Positions 1 to 6,637 are shown, counted from the stretch's first letter. The stretch is 9,408 nt of DNA from DUZB01 sp964407525 (GCA_964407525.1 CAYOWC010000195.1:1-9408); one strand, 5' to 3'. A program made the numbers and translations. Notes: a model not told the origin generated them from the letters alone.

Positions 1-100
1 CGTCCGTTCCGATTCGGTAAAAAACTAAATCTTAGCGTTCTTTGCGTCTTGAGCGAAGCCCCGCTAGCGGGACAAGCGGGCGGTAAAGTCGTAAGTTTCT
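1..100. repeat. Probable extragenic repeat with a 12-bp palindrome
   Basis: This non-coding stretch lies downstream of the cobD-like gene. It contains the perfect palindrome CCCGCTAGCGGG (60-71), then a direct repetition of AGCGGG (66-71 and 75-80) running into GCGGCGGT-like sequence. The preceding segment, TTAGCGTTCTTTGCGTCTT (32-50), resembles from memory a short motif that recurs between genes in many proteobacterial genomes. Only one copy is in the window, so repetitiveness cannot be shown here. A second small dyad, GATCAG-C-CTGATC (106-118), lies between this stretch and the cobD stop codon; it has no usable loop and no U-tract on the minus strand, so I do not call it a terminator. No gene is seen in 1-123. 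Confidence 0.4.
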
Positions 101-123
101 TTCTCGATCAGCCTGATCTTTTG

Positions 124-1215
124 TCAATCAAAGGGGGGCTCATAATTGGATACGAGAGAAAGAAATCGGTCGTTCTCTTCATGCGTTTTCAGGCCGATCC
201 GAAAAAAGTTCTCATTGAGCCCAGTGAAATTTCTGCAATCCCTGATGTATACGCCGTTTGAAAGAAGGTGTTTAAGTAGATCGTCCAGGTTTTTGGTTTT
301 CACCCATTGACAGAGAATGTAGTTGGCCGTAGGAGAAAAAGGAATAATTCCGTCCAGACCGACAAGCCTGTGAAATACGCGTGCGCGTTCCTTCTTGACC
401 AGGGATCGGGTCTGTTTATCGTAGTCGTTGCATTGAACAAGGAGGGACGCGACACGATCTGCAATTCCGTTGATGGCCCATGGTTCCTTTGCATTCCTCA
501 GACGTGAAACCACTGCTTCATCTCCCGTGATACCTCCCAGTCTGAGACCCGCGATGGAATAAAACTTGGTCAATGAGTTGAGGACGAGGATATTGGGCCT
601 TGGTTTTCTGGTGAGAAGGCTGTCGTTTTTCCAATTGTCCAGAAACTGAATAAAGGCTTCATCCACAATAAACCATTTTTCGGGAAATCGATCGGCAAAA
701 CTCAGAATGAGATCCATTGGAAAAAGGTTTCCAGTAGGGTTATTCGGACGTGCTATCCAGAAGGCATCCACATTCCGAAGAGTTTCTTCTATTTGCTGCG
801 CTGTTGGGAATGCGAAGTGGTTGTTGCGGGTGAGAGGGAGTCTAACGATCTTTGCCCCGACAAGGAGTGAGGCGCGTTCATAATCGTGAAATGAAGGAGC
901 CATTACTGCGACGCGTTTGAATCCCAGGACCCTTGGTGTCAGGTAGATCAACTCTGTTGAACCATTCCCGGCGAGGAAATTTGAGGGGGAAATTCCGCAA
1001 ACGGATTCGTAGTATTCAGAGACGCCGTCCCCTTCGACGCTGGGGTATTGTTCAATACTTCCCAGCAGATCCGGCCAGTTTTCTTTGATAATTGGTGGGG
1101 GGCCAAGGGGATTCAGATTCACGCTGAAGTCCAGTACAGGCCCGGGTGGCACACCCAGTCTGATCATATCAAGTTGTGGCGTTCCCCCGTGTTTATATTT
1201 CAGGTCACTTGTCAT
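124..1215 (-). CDS. cobD: Threonine-phosphate decarboxylase (CobD-like, PLP-dependent)
   Basis: This 363-residue fold-type I PLP enzyme resembles HisC aminotransferases and fits CobD best. CobD decarboxylates L-threonine-O-3-phosphate to (R)-1-amino-2-propanol phosphate, the linker that joins the corrin ring to the lower nucleotide loop. Visible marks are the N-terminal DFSVNLNPLGPP (29-40), typical of CobD; GNGSTELI (83-90) in the PLP-phosphate region; RPNNPTG (156-162) with the ring-contacting Asn; VDEAF (184-188) with the pyridine-binding Asp185; NSLTKFYSIAGLRLG (213-227) with Lys217 as Schiff-base lysine; IRDCRNFTGL (324-333), also CobD-like; and a substrate-carboxylate Arg in FRIGLKT. 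Length is normal for the family. GGAG lies 5 nt before the ATG. It starts 42 nt after the BtuF-CbiZ fusion on the same strand, so the two are probably co-transcribed. A histidinol-phosphate aminotransferase is the main alternative; the corrinoid neighbour and the RDC motif argue against it. Confidence 0.88.
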   Translation of the reverse strand: MTSDLKYKHGGTPQLDMIRLGVPPGPVLDFSVNLNPLGPPPIIKENWPDLLGSIEQYPSVEGDGVSEYYESVCGISPSNFLAGNGSTELIYLTPRVLGFKRVAVMAPSFHDYERASLLVGAKIVRLPLTRNNHFAFPTAQQIEETLRNVDAFWIARPNNPTGNLFPMDLILSFADRFPEKWFIVDEAFIQFLDNWKNDSLLTRKPRPNILVLNSLTKFYSIAGLRLGGITGDEAVVSRLRNAKEPWAINGIADRVASLLVQCNDYDKQTRSLVKKERARVFHRLVGLDGIIPFSPTANYILCQWVKTKNLDDLLKHLLSNGVYIRDCRNFTGLNENFFRIGLKTHEENDRFLSLVSNYEPPFD

Positions 1216-1257
1216 TATTTCTCCAAGCTCAGTTATTATGAATCTAAAAACTAACGG

Positions 1258-3219
1258 CTAATCGCTCAAACTATCCCTGAAAAAAATGCCATTGAGCATG
1301 GCATTGAAAGCCATTCTCAGGACAGGCGGCATAGGTTCGAGCGCCACAAAATCTATCATTTTATGGTTCTTTTTTCCTGAAATTTCCTCCGCCATGGCTT
1401 TACAGGACATTCCATAAGCGTTCAAATCTGCGAAGAGCCCCTTTTCGTAATCATCACTGATGGCAAAGGAGGTTTCCAGAAAGGCGGTGTAAACCGGCTG
1501 GAGAAGGAGTTCTTCAAGAGATGTGGCAAGGTTTCTATCTCTTTTTTTCTGTTCAGATTCATTCGGGAAATCCAACTCTGAAATATGGATACCGCGCTCC
1601 ATCAGCCGACGAAAAACATTCCGCTTGACTGTCAGACCATTTTGTTTAAAGACCGCTTCTTTGACACCCGCATAGACAGCCTTTGCAATCAATTCCCCCA
1701 TTTTAGAATGGCCGCCTGCATTGTCAATACGCTTACCTGTTCCCTGAACTACCAGAATATTGTCCGTTCCTGTTCCTGTGGCCTGATTCAAGAGAGGCGT
1801 GTAACGGCTTCGAACATCGAGATCTTGCAAAGCGGCGGTTTTGGCTTCCGTGGCGCTGATGATGGCTCTTGTCATGGCCCTTGCGGTGAGTTGCATATTG
1901 GGCAAAATAATGATGTTGATGGTTCCCGGTTCGTAAAATGCGCCGTTATCCTGGGACATCCGCATAGCGTTTGAGGTTACCCCCGCAGTCACCAGGGCAT
2001 AGACCGCCATCTCCTTGAACTGCTCCTTCACAACGGCCAGGTTATCCATATCGGCCCCTGTAAAAAGAAAGGTTGAGGTCTTTATTGATTTTCCGATAAC
2101 CCCGTATACACGATCCCTTTCCCCCTTCAGGCCGGATTTATGACTGAGACCCCAGCAGGGAGGAGGGGAGAAATGATTTCCCACGGTTTCGATTTCTGAC
2201 CTTTGTCCTTCTAAGGTTGAAACAACGGTCAACGGTTCCTTGAAATCGATGATCAGGGTCTTGTTTTCAAAATCGTGAATCCAGCTGTAGGAAACGCGTG
2301 CCTCCTTTACATAATCAAGATCAAGATCCAGTACACGGGATTCAAAGATTTCTTCAGGGAGGACCTGATCTGCTCTTTTGGTGAATGCCTCCCCATAGAT
2401 GGAGGCAGCAAGCCAGGAAACAAAAAGGCCCGTTCCCGTAGAAACCTTATTGGCCAGATTGCAGGGAAAATAGAAAATATTTCCTTCCCTTACTGCATCC
2501 ACATCCTTCCAGCCTGGAAGATGGAAAAATCCGGCAGCAATTTTTCTGTTACTGCCACAGCCATAGATGACCTGGGGATTAAATTGTTTCCACTCCTTTT
2601 TGGTTATGGTTATTGCATTTCCATTCCTGCCTAGTTGCGGGGGAATACCTCCGGCGGCAAGGATTAGTTTATTCTGAGAGGAATTGTCCCCGGGAATCAT
2701 GATTTGCTCTTGTCCCATAATGCGAATGACTCTTTTCTTTTTTGCATCGGGAATTTTTGAGATTTTTTGTTCGATCGTCCCAAATCGGGAACGGATGTCT
2801 TCTTTAAGTTTCTCAGCCTTTTCCGGTTTCTGGAAAACTTTTCCGAGCAGGTCAATATGGCTGTATAGATCCTCTATATTCCCGGTATCAAGAATGATCA
2901 GTTTGCATTCACTGTTTTTGAAGTGCTGTCCAATCTTCTCGTGAATGGGAGAGAGGAATATCAGGTCTGGTTTCAAAGCCTCGATGGCCTTCACGGAAGG
3001 AGAGAAGAAGCTTCCCACATTAGATTTGGTGCTTGTTTCCGGCGGGTATGTGTTTTGGTAAGTAATTCCCTTCAATGAATCATCGGCGTCAATGGCGAAG
3101 ATGATATGTGTGATTTCCGGGACAAGGGATACAACCCGTGAAGGCTTGTCCTTACCACAGGTGTGATTCGGGAACGCAAAAAAAGCCAGGATGATCAGTG
3201 TTATCGTAGTTTTTTTCAT
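1258..3219 (-). CDS. Secreted BtuF-like corrinoid-binding / CbiZ adenosylcobinamide amidohydrolase fusion
   Basis: A 653-residue two-domain protein, numbered from the ATG. Residues 1-22 form a signal peptide (MKK, hydrophobic core, then TCG) without a good lipobox. Residues ~27-290 match the helical-backbone periplasmic binding fold of BtuF/FhuD: RVVSLVPEITHIIFAI, then IEALKPDLIFLSP, an AGG-IPPQLGR segment, and VDAVREGNIFYFP. Residues ~305-530 match CbiZ: PLTVVSTLEG, CWGLSHKSG, TAGVTSNAMRMS (411-422), INIIILPNMQLT, and TGTGTDNILVVQGTG (481-495). CbiZ hydrolyses the amide joining the aminopropanol arm to adenosylcobinamide or pseudocobalamin, giving cobyric acid. Residues ~531-653 are an extra, mostly helical C-terminal region I cannot name. 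An in-frame TTG at 3255 would add 12 residues, but it lies inside the U-tract end of a terminator. The ATG at 3219 fits the signal peptide directly, with only a weak AGGG ribosome site 9 nt upstream. The cobD-like gene follows by 42 nt. Domain assignments are firm; the periplasmic location of CbiZ activity is inferred. Confidence 0.87.
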   Translation of the reverse strand: MKKTTITLIILAFFAFPNHTCGKDKPSRVVSLVPEITHIIFAIDADDSLKGITYQNTYPPETSTKSNVGSFFSPSVKAIEALKPDLIFLSPIHEKIGQHFKNSECKLIILDTGNIEDLYSHIDLLGKVFQKPEKAEKLKEDIRSRFGTIEQKISKIPDAKKKRVIRIMGQEQIMIPGDNSSQNKLILAAGGIPPQLGRNGNAITITKKEWKQFNPQVIYGCGSNRKIAAGFFHLPGWKDVDAVREGNIFYFPCNLANKVSTGTGLFVSWLAASIYGEAFTKRADQVLPEEIFESRVLDLDLDYVKEARVSYSWIHDFENKTLIIDFKEPLTVVSTLEGQRSEIETVGNHFSPPPCWGLSHKSGLKGERDRVYGVIGKSIKTSTFLFTGADMDNLAVVKEQFKEMAVYALVTAGVTSNAMRMSQDNGAFYEPGTINIIILPNMQLTARAMTRAIISATEAKTAALQDLDVRSRYTPLLNQATGTGTDNILVVQGTGKRIDNAGGHSKMGELIAKAVYAGVKEAVFKQNGLTVKRNVFRRLMERGIHISELDFPNESEQKKRDRNLATSLEELLLQPVYTAFLETSFAISDDYEKGLFADLNAYGMSCKAMAEEISGKKNHKMIDFVALEPMPPVLRMAFNAMLNGIFFRDSLSD

Positions 3220-3253
3220 TTTGGGATGCCCTGTCAGGTATTGAAATTCGAAC

Positions 3254-3288
3254 AAAAAAAACCCGGATGGAAAAATTCCAATCCGGGG
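3254..3288 (-). terminator. Strong intrinsic terminator before the BtuF-CbiZ gene
   Basis: Read on the minus strand, CCCGGAT-(T)-GGAA pairs with TTCC-ATCCGGG around a TTT loop, with one bulged T, and eight Ts follow (3261-3254). The hairpin begins 17 nt after the stop codon of the 42-residue gene and its U-tract ends 34 nt before the fusion gene's ATG. It either ends the small-gene transcript or acts as a conditional attenuator for btuF-cbiZ. No convincing promoter is visible between it and the ATG. Confidence 0.85.
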
Positions 3289-3305
3289 ATATCCCTTTTC
3301 TATCT

Positions 3306-3434
3306 TTAGGCAACCGGCGACCTGACTTCGGTTACCTCCAAGGCCACACCTGCCACGATGATCTTTGCGGCTTCCGGACCTGCGTGTTTGGCGATTGCCT
3401 CTCTAATGCTGTCCAGTATGGGACCCTCTTTCAT
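3306..3434 (-). CDS. Small hypothetical protein, 42 residues
   Basis: A short open frame encodes MKEGPILDSIREAIAKHAGP, then a hydrophobic, helix-favouring stretch (EAAKIIVAGVALEVTEV) and a short tail. The start is set by a perfect AAGGAG (3446-3441) 6 nt before the ATG at 3434. An earlier in-frame ATG at 3509 has no ribosome site, and the 25 residues it would add are compositionally different. The gene is followed at once by a strong terminator, as expected of a short, well-expressed monocistronic gene. I do not recognise the family. It could be a stand-alone small protein or a leader peptide for the downstream corrinoid genes. No run of regulatory codons typical of attenuation is present. 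The main support is the ribosome site plus the terminator. Confidence 0.55.
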   Translation of the reverse strand: MKEGPILDSIREAIAKHAGPEAAKIIVAGVALEVTEVRSPVA

Positions 3435-3440
3435 TTTGTG

Positions 3441-3446
3441 CTCCTT
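3441..3446 (-). promoter_or_regulatory. Ribosome binding site deciding the 42-residue start
   Basis: AAGGAG on the minus strand lies 6 nt before the ATG at 3434. It is an ideal Shine-Dalgarno sequence and the reason for preferring this start over the in-frame ATG at 3509. Confidence 0.6.
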
Positions 3447-3570
3447 ATCGATCTCAAGCTTACCCTTATTGAACGAATCATCCTGACTCTCAACGGGGCT
3501 AACCTTCATCTTTAAATTCTATGTGAAAGCGGTGAAAAAAGCGAGGGAAAAGATGTACGAAAAAGGGTGG

Positions 3571-3606
3571 CCAGCCGAACCAGTGGAAACAATGATCCAG
3601 GCTGGA
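3571..3606. other. Inverted repeat in the divergent intergenic region
   Basis: The 280-bp gap between the minus-strand 42-residue gene and the plus-strand arginase-like gene holds the dyad CCAGCC ... GGCTGG (arms near 3571 and 3600), separated by about 23 nt. It could be an operator or a weak hairpin serving either divergent gene. I looked here for a cobalamin riboswitch and saw no convincing B12-box. Nothing else stands out in the gap apart from a weak plus-strand promoter candidate. Confidence 0.25.
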
Positions 3607-3612
3607 AATTTC

Positions 3613-3642
3613 TTGTGGTAAACCTAGAAAAAATGCTATTTT
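3613..3642 (+). promoter_or_regulatory. Weak sigma70-type promoter candidate for the arginase-like gene
   Basis: TTGTGG (3613-3618) and TATTTT (3637-3642) are spaced by 18 nt, and TG precedes the -10 with one base between (extended -10 form, TGCTATTTT). It lies about 70 nt upstream of the ATG at 3715. Both hexamers match the consensus at only four positions, so this is tentative. Confidence 0.3.
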
Positions 3643-3714
3643 TAATGGTTGCTGAAGACTATGGTTACGTAAAAAGTGCAATTGGCCGTTAGCCTATGAA
3701 GGATTTCCTACTGA

Positions 3715-4794
3715 ATGATGATCAAAGAGACGGAAAATTTAGAAGAGAAAAAAGTGATTTTCTTTGGATGTCCCCTGGATTGTGATGAGAGGGGAGAGTC
3801 CATTCAGGAAAAACTGTCCAGTATGGCAGGCATGGTGGAAAACAGGGATCCTTATGAATGTGTGATGGCTTTCATCAGAAAAGAGGTGCCTGGTGATTTG
3901 TGGGAAGAGATGGGTTCGCTGGATGTGCCGGAGTGGCTTTGCCCTGTTCCACCAGTCGATCAAAAGGAATTCATGAATCCGGACAATTTTGTGGCATTTG
4001 TAGATGGGGGTGGTTGTGAGACTTTCTCCAATATGCTGCGTGATCATGTGATCGGAGAGATTCATCCAAATCTTCCATGTATGATAACGGTTGATCATTC
4101 TCTTACGGGAGGGGCTTTTCAAAAACTGGCAGAATTCTACGGGCCTGAAAACCTGAGCCTGATTGTCCTGGATAGTCACACGGATGCTGTTCCGGTTTCC
4201 ATCATGTCCGGTGCAGTGGCATACGACATGGAAAGCAACCAGAATTCGTTTTATGATGCGGAGGATCCTTTTTTAAAAAATCGTCAGGATTCTTTTAATG
4301 CGAGTTCCTTTATTCGTTATCTACTTGAACAAAAAACTGTAAGCCACAACAATCTCTATATAATTGGACCAGGAGATTTCCCTTCAAAACGGTCTTTCAG
4401 AGTAAAAGATGAACGGATCAGAAAATATGTGAGTATATTTTCTGATTTAAAACGAAAAGGCGCTAAAATCTTCACCAAGAAAGATCTGATAAGTAACCCA
4501 TCCAGGCTGAAGAATACCCTGAAAAACATTAACACCCCCTATGTGTATATTTCCATCGATATGGATATCGGTGCCGGCAATGCCTTGGAAGGGGTTCGCT
4601 TTAGAAACCGTCACGGACTTAATGAAAAACAGATAAACAATATTGGATTGCAGTTGCAGTCCCTCCTTTCCAATGGGTGTGAGCTGGTGGGGATGGACAT
4701 TAACGAGATAAATGCAAGAAACGTGAAGATGGGAGATCGTACATGTCGAATTGCTGCAAATCTGATCAAGGTGCTCTGTTTTGATCTTGAATAA
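3715..4794 (+). CDS. Arginase-family (ureohydrolase-like) metallohydrolase, substrate unknown
   Basis: A 359-residue protein of the arginase/agmatinase fold. The binuclear Mn ligands expected of the family are all present: His128 in TVDHSLTGGAF (125-135), replacing the usual GGDHS; Asp153, His155 and Asp157 in LDSHTDA (152-158), equivalent to DAHxD; and Asp282 and Asp284 in SIDMDIGAGNALEGVR (280-295), equivalent to SxDxDxxDP. A Glu in VGMDINEIN (325-333) matches the family's C-terminal active-site Glu. The Pro of the last Asp motif is absent. The ~95 N-terminal residues, including GCPLDCDE (18-25), are unlike classical arginases and may form a separate cap. No arginine, agmatine or histidine pathway gene is nearby, so the amide or guanidine substrate is unknown. 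Tandem ATGs at 3715 and 3718 make the exact start uncertain by one codon; GAAGGA (3698-3703) is rather far from both. No signal peptide is seen, so the protein should be cytoplasmic. Confidence 0.8.
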   Translation: MMIKETENLEEKKVIFFGCPLDCDERGESIQEKLSSMAGMVENRDPYECVMAFIRKEVPGDLWEEMGSLDVPEWLCPVPPVDQKEFMNPDNFVAFVDGGGCETFSNMLRDHVIGEIHPNLPCMITVDHSLTGGAFQKLAEFYGPENLSLIVLDSHTDAVPVSIMSGAVAYDMESNQNSFYDAEDPFLKNRQDSFNASSFIRYLLEQKTVSHNNLYIIGPGDFPSKRSFRVKDERIRKYVSIFSDLKRKGAKIFTKKDLISNPSRLKNTLKNINTPYVYISIDMDIGAGNALEGVRFRNRHGLNEKQINNIGLQLQSLLSNGCELVGMDINEINARNVKMGDRTCRIAANLIKVLCFDLE

Positions 4795-4841
4795 TATCTA
4801 CGTGTTTAGGTTTGATATGTCTCGGACAAGCAACATTAGCC

Positions 4842-4869
4842 TTGAAAGATTAAGAAATTGTGTTAAAAT
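4842..4869 (+). promoter_or_regulatory. Sigma70-type promoter candidate for the small membrane protein gene
   Basis: TTGAAA (4842-4847) and TAAAAT (4864-4869) are separated by 16 nt. Each hexamer matches the consensus at five of six positions. It sits about 80 nt upstream of the ATG at 4953 in the otherwise empty, AT-rich gap after the arginase-like gene, so the membrane protein gene is probably transcribed on its own. Confidence 0.5.
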
Positions 4870-4952
4870 TACCCATCATCATTGGAATTGCGAAGCTTTT
4901 TTCGGGGAGTTTCATGCTTTTGGGAACTTGACTTTGATTAAAAGGAGAAAAT

Positions 4953-5228
4953 ATGGACATCCTGTATTCTATGGAACTTGCTATCCCAATGTATCAAGTT
5001 GCTCTGTTAATGATTTTGAGTACATTGGGCCTTCTTTTTGGAAGAGTCAAACTTGCGCTTATGATTAATTTTTTATTTGCTTTATACTGGGGGTATTGGT
5101 TAAACAGAGAAAATGTAATTGGGACAGGCATGCCTGAAATTGATCCTTTTACCATCGGATATTTCGGTTTCGGATTCCTTGTTGTTATTTTTGTATTAAT
5201 TGGCTTTATGCTAGAGTCTACCCGATGA
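4953..5228 (+). CDS. Small integral membrane protein, 91 residues, unknown function
   Basis: The protein is almost entirely hydrophobic, with three predicted membrane helices at about residues 8-30, 33-50 and 66-87. A short Arg-Val-Lys turn joins the first two, and a polar, acidic loop (NRENVIGTGMPEIDP, 51-65) precedes the third. The start is well supported: AAAGGAG (4941-4947) lies 5 nt before the ATG, and a good promoter candidate lies upstream. An overlapping frame starting at 4781 is a shadow. I do not recognise the family. There are no catalytic motifs, and the compact size suggests a membrane-anchored accessory protein or channel-like peptide. Enolase starts 137 nt downstream behind its own promoter candidate, so a functional link to glycolysis is not implied. 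Confidence 0.75.
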   Translation: MDILYSMELAIPMYQVALLMILSTLGLLFGRVKLALMINFLFALYWGYWLNRENVIGTGMPEIDPFTIGYFGFGFLVVIFVLIGFMLESTR

Positions 5229-5287
5229 CCCTGAGTATTCGAAAAGTATTGCAGAAAGAAGGCCTATTGTTCTTTTACGGTTTTTTC

Positions 5288-5316
5288 TTGTTATAACTTT
5301 TTGTATTCCTTATAGT
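5288..5316 (+). promoter_or_regulatory. Sigma70-type promoter candidate for eno
   Basis: TTGTTA (5288-5293) and TATAGT (5311-5316) are spaced by exactly 17 nt. The -10 matches five of six consensus bases and the -35 matches four. It lies 49 nt upstream of the enolase ATG within an AT-rich gap. Confidence 0.5.
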
Positions 5317-5365
5317 CCCATGCCAAGTTGACTATTTTTCTTACCCTTATTTCAAGGAGAAAACC

Positions 5366-6637
5366 ATGGAGAAAATAGATAGGGTTGTTGCCCGCGAGAT
5401 CCTGGATTCAAGAGGCAATCCGACGGTAGAAGTGGACGTAGAATTAAGTGATGGTAGTTTTGGAAGAGCGGCGGTTCCCTCCGGGGCTTCTACCGGTAAA
5501 TATGAGGCGATTGAGCTTCGCGATAAGAGAAAGAAAAGGTATGGCGGAAAAGGTGTAGAGAAAGCCGTGGATAACGTGAACAATATCATTGCTCCTGTAA
5601 TTATGGATATGGATGCATTGGATCAACGGCTTATCGACAAGACGCTCATCGATCTGGACGGTACCAAGAATAAGGCCAATCTGGGCGCCAATGCCATTCT
5701 CGGAGTTTCCCTTGCGGTTGCTCGAGCAGCAGCCGACTGCCTCCTGTTGCCCCTGTACAGGTATATTGGAGGGGTTAATGCCTGTTGTATTCCCATGCCT
5801 ATGATGAATATTTTAAACGGTGGCGCACATGCTGCAAACAGCGTGGATATGCAAGAGTTTATGATTATGCCAATCGGGGGGAAAACGTTCCGAGATGCCT
5901 TACGGATGGGTGCTGAAGTTTTTCATGCTTTGGCGGGGGTATTGAAAGCCAAGGGGTTGTCTACTGCAGTCGGGGATGAGGGAGGGTTTGCCCCGGACCT
6001 CAAATCCGACGAAGAAGCCATTGAGATGATCCTTGAAGGGATAAAGGCGGCGGGCTATAGCCCTGGGAAAGATGTGGCATTGGCATTGGACCCCGCGTCC
6101 TCTGAATTTTACAGGAAAGGGAAATATGTCTTTCACAAATCCGATCAGTCCGTACGTACCGGCCAAGAAATGGTTGACTTTTATGAAGACTGGGTAAACC
6201 GTTTTCCGATCCTTTCCATTGAGGATGGTCTTGATGAAAACGATTGGAAAACCTGGAAAAAAATGACTGAGAAACTTGGCGATCGCCTTCAAATCGTTGG
6301 AGATGACCTGTTTGTTACAAATACGGAAAGAATTGCGAGAGGGATCAAGGAAAAATCTGCAAACGCAGTCTTGATCAAGTTGAATCAAATAGGGACCTTG
6401 ACCGAGACTCTCGATGCCGTATCCATGGCGCGCAGTGTTGGCTGGAATGCGGTAATCTCCCATAGGTCAGGGGAGACGGAAGACTCGTTTATTGCGGACC
6501 TTGCTGTTGCAACCGGTACAGGGCAGATAAAGACGGGATCTTTGTGCCGATCTGAAAGAATATGCAAATACAATCAGCTCTTGAGGATCGAGGACGAACT
6601 GGGCGATGCAGCCGTTTTTGGTTGGAACGCTCTCTAG
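5366..6637 (+). CDS. eno: Enolase (phosphopyruvate hydratase)
   Basis: A full-length 423-residue bacterial enolase, which interconverts 2-phosphoglycerate and phosphoenolpyruvate in cytoplasmic glycolysis and gluconeogenesis. N-terminal domain marks include EILDSRGNPTVEVDV (11-25) and the mobile-loop PSGASTGKYEAIELRD (38-53). Barrel marks are LGANAILGVSLA (106-117), NILNGGAHAANSVDMQEFMI (148-167) with Glu164, GDEGGFAP (203-210) with Glu205, and the Mg ligands Asp242 (ALDPASSEF), Glu286 (SIEDG) and Asp313 (GDDLF). The catalytic Lys338 is in LIKLNQIGT, SHRSGETED spans 365-373, and Lys389 is in QIKTGS. All key residues are intact. AAGGAG lies 6 nt before the ATG, confirming the start. DPAS at 242-245 replaces the more usual D(V/C)AA, a mild variation. 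The stop codon is the first base set of a large palindromic repeat. There are no other glycolytic genes beside it. Confidence 0.98.
   Translation: MEKIDRVVAREILDSRGNPTVEVDVELSDGSFGRAAVPSGASTGKYEAIELRDKRKKRYGGKGVEKAVDNVNNIIAPVIMDMDALDQRLIDKTLIDLDGTKNKANLGANAILGVSLAVARAAADCLLLPLYRYIGGVNACCIPMPMMNILNGGAHAANSVDMQEFMIMPIGGKTFRDALRMGAEVFHALAGVLKAKGLSTAVGDEGGFAPDLKSDEEAIEMILEGIKAAGYSPGKDVALALDPASSEFYRKGKYVFHKSDQSVRTGQEMVDFYEDWVNRFPILSIEDGLDENDWKTWKKMTEKLGDRLQIVGDDLFVTNTERIARGIKEKSANAVLIKLNQIGTLTETLDAVSMARSVGWNAVISHRSGETEDSFIADLAVATGTGQIKTGSLCRSERICKYNQLLRIEDELGDAAVFGWNAL

Noticed and set aside
106..118. GATCAGCCTGATC dyad after the cobD stop as a terminator
   Set aside because: The perfect dyad leaves a one-base loop, and no U-tract follows on the minus strand.
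3219..3255. TTG start at 3255 for the BtuF-CbiZ gene
   Set aside because: It overlaps the end of the terminator U-tract, has no ribosome site, and would place 12 residues before an otherwise normal signal peptide that starts at the ATG at 3219.
3340..3400. Plus-strand GGACCTGC resembling part of a cobalamin-riboswitch B12 box
   Set aside because: It is on the wrong strand for the corrinoid genes, lies inside the 42-residue coding frame and lacks the other conserved riboswitch elements.
3499..3681. Minus-strand 60-codon frame upstream of the 42-residue gene
   Set aside because: Phe/His-rich composition, no ribosome site, and it overlaps the likely regulatory gap between divergent genes.
4781..5068. 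Plus-strand 95-codon frame overlapping the small membrane protein gene
   Set aside because: It has no ribosome site and is an out-of-frame shadow of the well-supported gene at 4953-5228.
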